From positions 1 through 25,903 of the forward strand of contig CAJUDU010000031.1 in NCBI GenBank assembly GCA_910584935.1: a stretch of DNA of 25,903 bases. Direction: 5' to 3'. Within the stretch, counting starts at the first letter, position 1; every line of letters begins with the position of its first letter. Positions 17,379 to 23,311 of the stretch are shown here, piece after piece. The notes under the pieces were generated by a model. The model had not been told where the DNA came from, made no database searches, and saw only the letters and a list, made by a program, of their open reading frames with translations. The DNA comes from an uncultured Butyricicoccus sp. (lineage in GTDB: Bacteria; Bacillota; Clostridia; Oscillospirales; Butyricicoccaceae). The translations under genes and the position numbers were made by a program.

Positions 17379-17451
17379 GTGCATTTATGAAGAATATGTA
17401 AAGCAAAAACGCAATACATACGAAAATCCGAAAGATTTTCATTTTCATCAT
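17374..17451 (-). CDS. hydrophobic type I toxin-like peptide, copy 1 (25 aa)
   Basis: The frame encodes a basic N-terminus (MMKMKIFR), one membrane-spanning stretch (IFVCIAFLLYIFFI) and a polar end (NAR). It has a strong AGGAGGTGGTGC site before the ATG and its own near-consensus promoter, with a structured 5' leader about 90 bases long. A second copy at 17919-17993 shares KIFR.FVCIAFLLYIF.INA. This is the profile of type I toxins such as Fst, TxpA/BsrG or Ibs (small membrane peptides held in check by antisense RNA), but I do not recognise the sequence as one of these families. A small structural or lysis peptide is an alternative. Confidence 0.7.
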   Translation of the reverse strand: MMKMKIFRIFVCIAFLLYIFFINAR

Positions 17452-17512
17452 GCACCACCTCCTTTCCCATCAAAAATGAGAAAAGAAGCGGCTGACCACC
17501 ATCGCAGCAGCG

Positions 17513-17545
17513 CCGTCTTTTACATCAGATGTAAAAGACGGTTTT
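17513..17545. terminator. hairpin: plus-strand terminator and 5' cap of toxin-like mRNA 1
   Basis: CCGTCTTTTACATC and GATGTAAAAGACGG pair over 14 bp, followed on the plus strand by TTTTATTAT. On the minus strand the hairpin starts within a few bases of the predicted transcript start, so it would cap the 5' end of the toxin-like mRNA. Confidence 0.85.
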
Positions 17546-17575
17546 ATTATACCATTTTGCGCCGCCTTATGTCAA
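17546..17575 (-). promoter_or_regulatory. promoter of toxin-like gene 1
   Basis: Consensus TTGACA (17575-17570), 18 bases, TATAAT (17551-17546) with TGG immediately before it (extended -10). Confidence 0.9.
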
Positions 17576-17583
17576 TTTTCGAT

Positions 17584-17707
17584 TACTGTCTCGGTCTGCG
17601 GACCTCCCCGCAACGCTTCGCCTGCGGCTCGCACCCAGTCCCTGTCGGCTCCCGCCGTCGCTTTGCTCCATCGGTATTTCCGTCACCAGTTTCACTGGTT
17701 CCTCCTT
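17584..17707. repeat. palindromic repeat, copy B (long form with 65-bp internal insert)
   Basis: The 60-bp unit is split after GGACCTCCC by about 65 bases (17609-17673) that contain CTGTCGGCTCCCGCCGTCGC, a string also found in the hairpin cluster at 19667-19850. It separates the two toxin-like cassettes and is directly followed by copy C. Confidence 0.85.
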
Positions 17708-17767
17708 TACTGTCTCGGTCTGCGGACCTCCCAGTATTTCCGTCACCAGTTTCACTGGTTCCTCCTT
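17708..17767. repeat. 60-bp palindromic repeat, copy C
   Basis: Full-length unit in tandem with copy B and in the same orientation. It lies just downstream of the terminator of toxin-like gene 2. Confidence 0.9.
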
Positions 17768-17783
17768 AATTTATTCAAGGAAT

Positions 17784-17823
17784 AAAAAAGCGTCCTGTTT
17801 TGACCTTGACCAAAACGGAACGC
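17784..17823 (-). terminator. terminator of toxin-like gene 2
   Basis: Minus-strand stem GCGTTCCGTTTTG / CAAAACAGGACGC (13 positions, two imperfect) followed by TTTTTTATT. As in cassette 1, its arm overlaps the -35 box of the opposing plus-strand promoter. Confidence 0.88.
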
Positions 17824-17835
17824 ATATGTTATAAT
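17806..17835 (+). promoter_or_regulatory. promoter of putative antisense RNA 2
   Basis: TTGACC (17806-17811), 18 bases, TATAAT (17830-17835) preceded by TGT (extended -10). Confidence 0.85.
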
Positions 17836-17886
17836 GTGTCTACAAAGGAACGCTGTCGGCTGGCGGCTGACCCTCAGTTACTCTAG

Positions 17887-17924
17887 AAATAACCGTTTAC
17901 TTTGTCAGGGTAGGACGGTTATTT
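17887..17924. other. hairpin overlapping the stop of toxin-like gene 2
   Basis: AAATAACCGT and ACGGTTATTT form a 10-bp perfect stem. The TAA stop of the peptide sits in one arm, the same design as the hairpin at 17344-17378 although the sequence differs. Confidence 0.8.
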
Positions 17925-17993
17925 CGCATTTATAGCAAATATGTACAGCAAAAACGCAATACATACAAAAAATCGAAAGATTTTTATTGCCAT
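17919..17993 (-). CDS. hydrophobic type I toxin-like peptide, copy 2 (24 aa)
   Basis: Paralogue of the peptide at 17374-17451: start MAIKIFRFF, membrane stretch FVCIAFLLYIF, end AINAK. The ribosome site is AAAGGGGGTGGCGCAA before the ATG. The two peptide frames are similar at the DNA level while the leaders and hairpins have diverged in sequence but kept position and shape, which points to selection on architecture. The gene has its own promoter (18079-18108), leader of about 80 bases and terminator (17784-17823), so it is an autonomous unit and not merely part of the late operon. Family not recognised; type I toxin-like by layout and composition. Confidence 0.7.
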   Translation of the reverse strand: MAIKIFRFFVCIAFLLYIFAINAK

Positions 17994-18044
17994 TTGCGCC
18001 ACCCCCTTTCATTTCAGGGAGTGGTCAACCGCCTGCCGCCAGAC

Positions 18045-18078
18045 AGCGCCGCCCTCCCACCGTGGGAGGAGCGCTTTC
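18045..18078. other. hairpin at the 5' end of toxin-like mRNA 2
   Basis: AGCGC/GCGCT outer arms and CCTCCCAC/GTGGGAGG inner arms make a long stem right at the predicted start of the minus-strand transcript. On the plus strand TTTCATTAT follows, giving a moderate terminator for the antisense RNA. Confidence 0.75.
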
Positions 18079-18108
18079 ATTATAACATATAGCCCAATGT
18101 TTCGTCAA
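18079..18108 (-). promoter_or_regulatory. promoter of toxin-like gene 2
   Basis: TTGACG (18108-18103), 18 bases, TATAAT (18084-18079) with TGT before it (extended -10): same spacing as the promoter of copy 1. Confidence 0.88.
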
Positions 18109-18130
18109 TTTTTGATAATTTTTGATATAT

Positions 18131-18176
18131 TGCCGCAGTGTCTGCATTTTACCGCCAGACACCGCGGCATTTTTTT
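18131..18176 (+). terminator. strong plus-strand terminator facing the head gene module
   Basis: A 14-bp stem (TGCCGCAGTGTCTG / CAGACACCGCGGCA, one mismatch that is G-U on the minus strand) is followed by seven Ts on the plus strand. It ends three bases from the stop of the head-completion gene and would block antisense read-through from the cassettes into the capsid genes. Confidence 0.85.
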
Positions 18177-18179
18177 CAT

Positions 18180-18563
18180 TTATTCGCTGTTTACATCAAT
18201 AAAAACCGCCGGGGTTAAATCGTTAAGCGCAGTAATGTACTTGTTATACTCCATCACAGCTTCCGCTTGCTTACTGCCATCCTCCTGCAAAAGCCCAGCT
18301 TTTATGCCAAGCGGCAGCGCCGCACGGCATAATTTCTCATGAAACGGCAGCATTTCATTGCTGTCCGCGCTTTGGTATAACGGGATATCTTCCACGCGTA
18401 AAAGCGTTTCGCCATCCAGCCGCCGGAACTGGTTTTCATAATCCACAGCTTCTGCCAAAATCTGATTCAGGATATGGGGGAATCCTGTTTTCAAATCCTC
18501 ATCATCATCCGGCGTTTCAAAAATGAGCGCGCAACTCATTTCATAAAGCTGCCGGATTGTCAT
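18180..18563 (-). CDS. small head-completion/adaptor-type protein
   Basis: A 127-residue, mostly helical, acidic protein (MTIRQLYEMSCALIFETPDD). Size and place right after the major capsid gene suit a head-tail adaptor or head-completion protein, a class that varies strongly in sequence. Its ATG overlaps the capsid stop (ATGA), so it is translationally coupled. It is the last head gene before the toxin-like cassettes. I see no motif that proves the role. Confidence 0.6.
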   Translation of the reverse strand: MTIRQLYEMSCALIFETPDDDEDLKTGFPHILNQILAEAVDYENQFRRLDGETLLRVEDIPLYQSADSNEMLPFHEKLCRAALPLGIKAGLLQEDGSKQAEAVMEYNKYITALNDLTPAVFIDVNSE

Positions 18564-19642
18564 GAACCTGTACCCAGAGAAGCCACACTGACGGTCAGCA
18601 CTTCGCTAGTAAATTTCGCGTCAGTTTTATCAAACCCAACCGCTTTAATGGTTTTTGCATCCCCCGGATGAAACGCGCTGCCATATGTTTCGGCGTGCAT
18701 TGAAAAACGCGGATCACTGCCATCCAGGGTATATTTAATTTCCCCTGCGCCGCTGCAAGTCAAGGTAACAGCAGTTTTTGTGCCGCCAGCGGCTACATCC
18801 GGCAGTTTTTCGCTTGCCTTCACAATGCCGACAACACCGGCGGCTTTTTCACCGAGCACAAACGCATCATAATAATGCCGTGCTTCCACGAGCGCGCCGG
18901 AAAGCCCTGGCGGGTCACGATGGATTTTCGTTTCGCTGATTTTATAAGGCATGGCCACAGCGGGCGCATAAACACCGAGTGCATAGCAGTTTTCAGGCAA
19001 ATATCCCGCGGGCACTTTAATGACAGTAAAGCCAAACAATTCCCCAACCTGCCCTTTGCTGACGGATTTTACACCAAGCTGTTCTAATTTGATGAACTCA
19101 TCACTGGTTGCAATGAGTTTAAAAACGGAAGTAGGGACGTAAACATACCTTTGACTATCTGGCACAAGGGCATTATCAAAGGCTTCCTGCAAATCTGCAA
19201 AAAGGTCAATGACGTCTTTTTTTTCTGGCGCTGTACTTACAGTCAGCGTTTTGCCGAATTTCAAAAACCGCTTAAAGGCATAGCGGTCAGCGTTTGGTGT
19301 AGACACCTGCCGAAGTTGTGCTTTCAGCCATTTGCCCGCTTTATTTTCAATCACCTGGTCGCTTTCATCGCCCTTATCGACAATGCCATTAAACGCCTTA
19401 TCCTGCGTCATGGTATATTCCATCACGGTATCCTGGATATCAGCAGGTTCGCCGTAGCGGTTAGAGCCGCTGCGGGTGTAATCAACCTCGGGGCGTGGCT
19501 CAAGCATATAAACGCGTACTGTTTTCACCCCTGTAAAATCAATATTGCCATTGGTATGCCCTTTGACAAAAGATTCTTTGCTAAACAGTTCAGCAATTTG
19601 CTTGCTGTACTTTTGGCTCAAATTGATAGCCAATTCAATCAT
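18560..19642 (-). CDS. major capsid protein with C-terminal Ig-like (CHB_HEX_C_1-type) domain
   Basis: A 360-residue protein. Position after the scaffold and before the adaptor, plus the sequence of the first 275 residues (MIELAINLSQKYSKQIAELF, then DYTRSGSNRYGEPADIQDT, then YVPTSVFKLIATSDEFIK and VGELFGFTVIKVPAGYLP), fit an HK97-fold major capsid protein of the N4-gp56/P22 coat-like group. Residues about 285-355 (CSGAGEIKYTLDGSDPRFS, then TIKAVGFDKTDAKFTSEV) match the small Ig-like domain known from the C-termini of chitobiases, presumably displayed on the capsid surface. The ribosome site GGAAAGGA sits close to the ATG. The 216-bp gap to the scaffold gene is filled by hairpin repeats. Confidence 0.85.
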   Translation of the reverse strand: MIELAINLSQKYSKQIAELFSKESFVKGHTNGNIDFTGVKTVRVYMLEPRPEVDYTRSGSNRYGEPADIQDTVMEYTMTQDKAFNGIVDKGDESDQVIENKAGKWLKAQLRQVSTPNADRYAFKRFLKFGKTLTVSTAPEKKDVIDLFADLQEAFDNALVPDSQRYVYVPTSVFKLIATSDEFIKLEQLGVKSVSKGQVGELFGFTVIKVPAGYLPENCYALGVYAPAVAMPYKISETKIHRDPPGLSGALVEARHYYDAFVLGEKAAGVVGIVKASEKLPDVAAGGTKTAVTLTCSGAGEIKYTLDGSDPRFSMHAETYGSAFHPGDAKTIKAVGFDKTDAKFTSEVLTVSVASLGTGS

Positions 19643-19666
19643 TCCTTTCCATATTCAATATTCTGC

Positions 19667-19850
19667 CTCCCCCGAAAGGGGAGGTGGCGCGAAGCGCCGG
19701 AGGGGTTTCAAGGCGTCCACGTGCGCTGTCGCGCACATGGTGTCCCCCCGCCGTCGCTGTCGCTCCGGCGGCAACGTGCGCTTCGCGCACATTGTGCCCC
19801 TGTCGGCTCCCGCCGTCGCTATCGCTCCGGCGGCGCCCTCAGCCATGCAA
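19667..19850. repeat. REP-like hairpin cluster between scaffold and capsid genes
   Basis: Begins with CCTCCCC-GAAA-GGGGAGG-type arms and a GCGC loop hairpin ending GGAGGGG. It continues with two alternating pairs of hairpins: GTGCGC/GCGCAC twice and CCGCCG/CGGCGG twice (CCGCCGTCGCT.TCGCTCCGG). The region has no plausible gene and resembles dispersed intergenic palindromes of Clostridia chromosomes. Confidence 0.85.
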
Positions 19851-19858
19851 TATTGAAA

Positions 19859-20794
19859 TTAATCTGCACTGAACAGCCCCTCCAAAAAAGCGTCATGCGA
19901 ATCGCCGCCGCCCTGCTGGCTCCCAGCGGATTGCTGGCGGTTCTGTTTATTTTTGCGTTCAATTTCAAGCTGCTGCCGGAGTTGTTCGGCTTCCGCCTGT
20001 GCCTGCTGTGCCTGCCAGCGTTCCCAAGCTGCGGCAAGGGTCATACCGGGAGCGTTCATAATCTCCCAAACCTCCTGCGGCACATCAGCGCTTGACCGGA
20101 TTTCCGGGTGCTGCTGCATAAACGCAGCAACACCCTGTTGTATTTCACCAGCGCGCATCTGCGCCATTTGCTGGGATACCTGCGCTTGCATCGCTGTCTG
20201 CTGTTCCTGCTGCTGCCTAGTTTCAGCTTCGCGGCGCTGTGCAATCACATTTTTCGCGATATCTTCAAGAGCTTCATCCGGCGTATCTTCGGGATACTGC
20301 CCGCGCAAACGGTTTACTTCCATTCGGATTTCCTGTTTTTCGGCTCCCTTCTCCAGAAAATCTACATATTCATCAAGGCTTACCCGAGCACTTTTCGCAT
20401 ACCGTTCCAGAATCCCAATTTCGCGGTTATTTTTGCTGTCATACGCAAGCCCTTTTTGGATGACCCCAGTCACATCCTGCCCAAGCGCTTGGGAAAATGC
20501 TATCACAGCATCCGCAGGCACATTGACAGCGCCCGCGCCGAAATTCAGCGTCACATACCCGCGTGCTGCCTGTTCCTCTTCCCCGCTTTCGTCCTCTGGT
20601 TTTTCGTTTTCCGCTTCCGCGCCTTCTTCTGGTTCTGCTTCGGTTTCACCGTCTAATTCCGCTTCTTCCTCGGCTGGTTCTTCTGGCGCCTGAATCTGCA
20701 TCGCTTCATCATCATCCATCAGTCCATCCAAAAAGGCATCGTTTTCCAGTTCCGCAGCCGTTTCCTGCTGCATCATTTCATCATTTTCATTCAT
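19859..20794 (-). CDS. capsid scaffold protein
   Basis: A 311-residue, highly acidic N-terminus (Glu-rich, about 35-80) followed by helical, Gln-rich coiled-coil sequence (about 185-290). This composition and the place between portal and major capsid protein are typical of scaffolding proteins, which template procapsid assembly and leave before DNA packaging. The motif DAFLxGL occurs at both ends (residues 19-25 and 301-307), possibly capsid- or portal-binding peptides. A conserved-looking core near residue 78-115 (GYVTLNFGAGAVNVPADAVI) is less usual. The start has GAGGTGATAAATA before the ATG. Confidence 0.82.
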   Translation of the reverse strand: MNENDEMMQQETAAELENDAFLDGLMDDDEAMQIQAPEEPAEEEAELDGETEAEPEEGAEAENEKPEDESGEEEQAARGYVTLNFGAGAVNVPADAVIAFSQALGQDVTGVIQKGLAYDSKNNREIGILERYAKSARVSLDEYVDFLEKGAEKQEIRMEVNRLRGQYPEDTPDEALEDIAKNVIAQRREAETRQQQEQQTAMQAQVSQQMAQMRAGEIQQGVAAFMQQHPEIRSSADVPQEVWEIMNAPGMTLAAAWERWQAQQAQAEAEQLRQQLEIERKNKQNRQQSAGSQQGGGDSHDAFLEGLFSAD

Positions 20795-20826
20795 TATTTA
20801 TCACCTCAAAATAAGTATTTTTTATT

Positions 20827-21033
20827 CAGCCTCCCCTGAAAGGGGGAGGGGGACCGCCTTTGGCGGTGGAGGGGTTCCGGCGCTGAAACAGACGGCGGAG
20901 GGAGAAAGAAGAGAAAGCCCTCCGACGCCCGCCACGAAATGAAAAAAAGAAAGGAGGTCACACGCGGCGGTACAGGCGCTTGCAACCCTGTCCGCCCGTT
21001 TCAGCGCCGGAAAAGTGCCATTAAACTGGCATT
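20827..21033. repeat. REP-like and inverted-repeat cluster between portal and scaffold genes
   Basis: Starts with CCTCCCCTGAAAGGGGGAGG-type palindrome plus ACCGCC/GGCGGT. Then a 15-bp perfect inverted repeat (TTCCGGCGCTGAAAC at 20875-20889 and its complement at 20998-21012) encloses about 108 bases, followed by the hairpin TGCCA/TGGCA. No gene is evident in the 283 bases between the portal stop and the scaffold start. Confidence 0.85.
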
Positions 21034-21093
21034 TACTGTCTCGGTCTGCGGGCCTCCCAGTATTTCCGTCACCAGTTTCACTGGTTCCTCCTT
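21034..21093. repeat. 60-bp palindromic repeat, copy D (supplies the portal C-terminus)
   Basis: Same unit and orientation as copies A-C. On the minus strand its first 16 bases (AAGGAGGAACCAGTGA) encode the last portal residues RRNQ and the TGA stop. Confidence 0.9.
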
Positions 21094-22772
21094 TGCTGTG
21101 GTGCTTGTTGCGGCATTGGCTGCATCTGCATTTGCTGCGCCGCCTGCTGCATGGCCTGCTGTTTTTGCTCCGCAACAGCCCGTAAAATCTCACTTTTATT
21201 CGGCATCTGCACTGCCGGGATAGATTCAATAAACAATTCTGGATCCGTAACAATTTGTTTGGCGTACAGGTTGTCCAGTGTTGTTGTCTGCATGAGTTCT
21301 GACCAGTAACTTGCCGCGCCAATATCGACATTGATATCCAGCTGACCGATTTGCAGCTGTCCAAAATCCATCCCCGAAATCACTTTTTGTCTTACCGCCG
21401 CGCCGGTTATCGGGTCTGTCTGTTCCTGTTCGGTAACAACATATCTCAGTCCATAAAATGCACACATCATATCCACCATAATGCGGATACAATCTTCATT
21501 AAACTGCTCAAATTTACGTTTTTGCAGTTCCAGCGGCGCGGAAGTTGCCTTTTGCGCGGCAATAATGGCGCTTGTATTATCGGGTTTCACATTGCCAAGG
21601 CTGGCATCACTCGCGCCCATGCAATCCTGCATCATTTCGCGCATCATCTGCACAATTTCCACAATTCCGGCAGGCAGCGTAATGCCGCCAAACACATTTG
21701 CATAAACCTGATTGACTTCGCCGGAAACAGCAATGGGCTTACCCGGCGTGCTGTCCCAGCCATTTGGAAACTTCTTGACATCATAAACGAATTTCGGAAA
21801 AGCAAGGTTGCGGTTAAACGTATGGATATAGGTCATCATCTGATTGATTGCAATCTGTGTTGGGATTACCTCAGTCATAGGGCTGATACCGTGCATACAA
21901 TTTTTCCGGTCAATCCAACTCCAATAAGCCAGCGGATAGAGTGACATTTCCGTTTCGGTATCGGGTTTTGTGATAACCTCGCCGCAAATGGTCATAAAAT
22001 GCACATTTTCCTTGCCGTTTTCATCTTTTACCTTCCAAAACCGCGTCAGTTCCGTTACAAGATTGCCGCTTTGGTCTTTATCCTCACCCATGTAGTCATA
22101 TTCGCATTCCGGCTGTATGTCTTCCCAATTTGGCACACCGTTTCGCTGTGCTTCCTGTTTCACGACATCCAGCGGACGCCGTCTTACAAGGATAATATAA
22201 GGTTGCCCCTGCACTTCGCGGCTGTATGGATTACCAAAAATAATATTGGTATTCATCAGCACTTCGGCGCGGATATCGCCTTTCATTTCCTGCCCAGTTT
22301 CAAGGTCAGCATCAAACCAAAAATACATAGCACTATCGCCAAACACAGCACAATCGTGTAAACTTTCACGATTTAACGACTTAATCTTTTGCCGCTCAAT
22401 AAGTGCCCGCAAACTTTCTTCAATAATTTCCCCTTGTGCGTCATGTTCTTCCGTGGACAAATACGGTGTAATCTGAAATCCGATATCATCACTCACCACA
22501 AGAGCTTGTGCAGTACCGATAATGCGTCGAATAAAATTAAAGGTCATGGGTTTTACAGTAGAGGTTTTCAATCCTTCCCAGTGCTTACCTATGTAAAAAT
22601 TCTCATTCTGCTTGCAAATCTCGTAAAGGTCAAGGTTTGCTTTAAACTGTTTGCCGCTGGTATATTCTTTTTGAATGCGTCGGACAATATCTTCTTTCGC
22701 AAAATTCCGTTTCTGCTGTTCCTGCTCTGGCATCCGTTCCGGCCGCCCCGGCTGTTTCTGCAAATTTTGCAT
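21078..22772 (-). CDS. portal protein (P22-like, short-tailed phage type)
   Basis: A 564-residue portal that forms the dodecameric vertex through which DNA is packaged and ejected. Sequence (KEDIVRRIQKEYTSGKQFKA, NFIRRIIGTAQALVVSDD, GISPMTEVIPTQIAINQMM, GNVKPDNTSAIIAAQKATSA) and length fit the P22-type portals of podoviruses. The C-terminal 40 residues are Gln/Met-rich, and the last few come from the palindromic repeat at 21034-21093, so the ancestral C-terminus was probably different. The start overlaps the preceding stop (GTGATG); ATG was chosen, though an adjacent GTG is equally placed relative to AGGGGG. Confidence 0.88.
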   Translation of the reverse strand: MQNLQKQPGRPERMPEQEQQKRNFAKEDIVRRIQKEYTSGKQFKANLDLYEICKQNENFYIGKHWEGLKTSTVKPMTFNFIRRIIGTAQALVVSDDIGFQITPYLSTEEHDAQGEIIEESLRALIERQKIKSLNRESLHDCAVFGDSAMYFWFDADLETGQEMKGDIRAEVLMNTNIIFGNPYSREVQGQPYIILVRRRPLDVVKQEAQRNGVPNWEDIQPECEYDYMGEDKDQSGNLVTELTRFWKVKDENGKENVHFMTICGEVITKPDTETEMSLYPLAYWSWIDRKNCMHGISPMTEVIPTQIAINQMMTYIHTFNRNLAFPKFVYDVKKFPNGWDSTPGKPIAVSGEVNQVYANVFGGITLPAGIVEIVQMMREMMQDCMGASDASLGNVKPDNTSAIIAAQKATSAPLELQKRKFEQFNEDCIRIMVDMMCAFYGLRYVVTEQEQTDPITGAAVRQKVISGMDFGQLQIGQLDINVDIGAASYWSELMQTTTLDNLYAKQIVTDPELFIESIPAVQMPNKSEILRAVAEQKQQAMQQAAQQMQMQPMPQQAPQQRRNQ

Positions 22773-23290
22773 CACCGTGTCCCCCTATAACTAAAAATCT
22801 CCATCATATCGGCAAGCACAGCAGCATTTTTGACATTTTCGTCATGTAACCGCTTATTTTCTTCTTGCTGCGCCTGCAATCGTTCCACTTCCATTTGCAA
22901 CCGTTCATTTTCCGCCTGCAAAATGGAAACTTCCTCTTTTAATTTTTCGCTTTCGGCACGCATGGAAACAATCATATCGCTTTGCTGGTCACACATCAGC
23001 ATCTGGTTATCCCTCTCATCGCTCATACGTTCATAAGCGTGCTGGGTCTGCACGAGTTTTTTGCCCATCGCCTGATATTGTTTTTCCATTTCATCCTGCG
23101 CTTTCTTTGCCGTTTTCAGCGCATTTTCAGCGGAATGCAGCTTTAGTGCCAGCGTATCCCGTTCACTGCCCATTTCTCCAAATCTGCGATTTAGTTTCAT
23201 GTGCAAATCATAGATATCTTTTGCCCTCCACCATCCAGCAACCGCAAGAATTGCCAGCACACAGGCAGCCGCAGTTAAAAAATTCACCAT
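22772..23290 (-). CDS. membrane-anchored coiled-coil protein of unknown function
   Basis: A 172-residue protein: one N-terminal membrane segment (about 4-20, FLTAAACVLAILAVAGWW) followed by an almost continuous heptad-patterned coiled coil to about residue 155 (ERLQMEVERLQAQQEENKRL). It lies between the large terminase and portal genes, coupled to the portal by overlap, with GGAAGGAGAG before the ATG. That place is normally reserved for packaging and capsid genes, so a membrane protein is unusual there. It may organise assembly at the membrane or be a spanin-like or superinfection factor. No family recognised. Confidence 0.7.
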   Translation of the reverse strand: MVNFLTAAACVLAILAVAGWWRAKDIYDLHMKLNRRFGEMGSERDTLALKLHSAENALKTAKKAQDEMEKQYQAMGKKLVQTQHAYERMSDERDNQMLMCDQQSDMIVSMRAESEKLKEEVSILQAENERLQMEVERLQAQQEENKRLHDENVKNAAVLADMMEIFSYRGTR

Positions 23291-23311
23291 TGTAAACTCT
23301 CCTTCCGTAAC

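Larger units (their letters stand above)
17290..17545 (+). ncRNA. putative antisense (antitoxin) RNA 1
   Basis: Predicted from the promoter at 17256-17283 and the plus-strand terminator hairpin at 17513-17545 (14-bp stem then TTTTATTAT). The RNA would be fully complementary to the toxin-like peptide frame and its ribosome site, the arrangement of type I antitoxins. Its first 35 bases (around GGCGCTGCCGCAGGCTGTC) resemble the 5' leader of the toxin-like mRNA and fold back on themselves. The ends are estimates, and the RNA may stop early at the hairpin 17344-17378. Confidence 0.6.
17842..18078 (+). ncRNA. putative antisense (antitoxin) RNA 2
   Basis: Would start about seven bases after the TATAAT at 17830-17835 and cross the whole of toxin-like gene 2 on the opposite strand. 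It would end at the hairpin 18045-18076 or, on read-through, at the strong plus-strand terminator 18131-18176. The 5' part (CGCTGTCGGCTGGCGGCTGA) resembles the leader of its own toxin-like mRNA, as in cassette 1. The ends are estimates. Confidence 0.6.

Noticed and set aside
17941..18342. Plus-strand frame of 133 codons across toxin-like gene 2 and the head-completion gene
   Set aside because: It crosses a strong terminator and promoter, is antisense to two better-supported genes and has no ribosome site.
20939..21223. Plus-strand frame in the portal/scaffold gap
   Set aside because: An AGGAGG-like string is present, but the frame runs through palindromic repeats and antisense to the portal C-terminus, with no recognisable protein.
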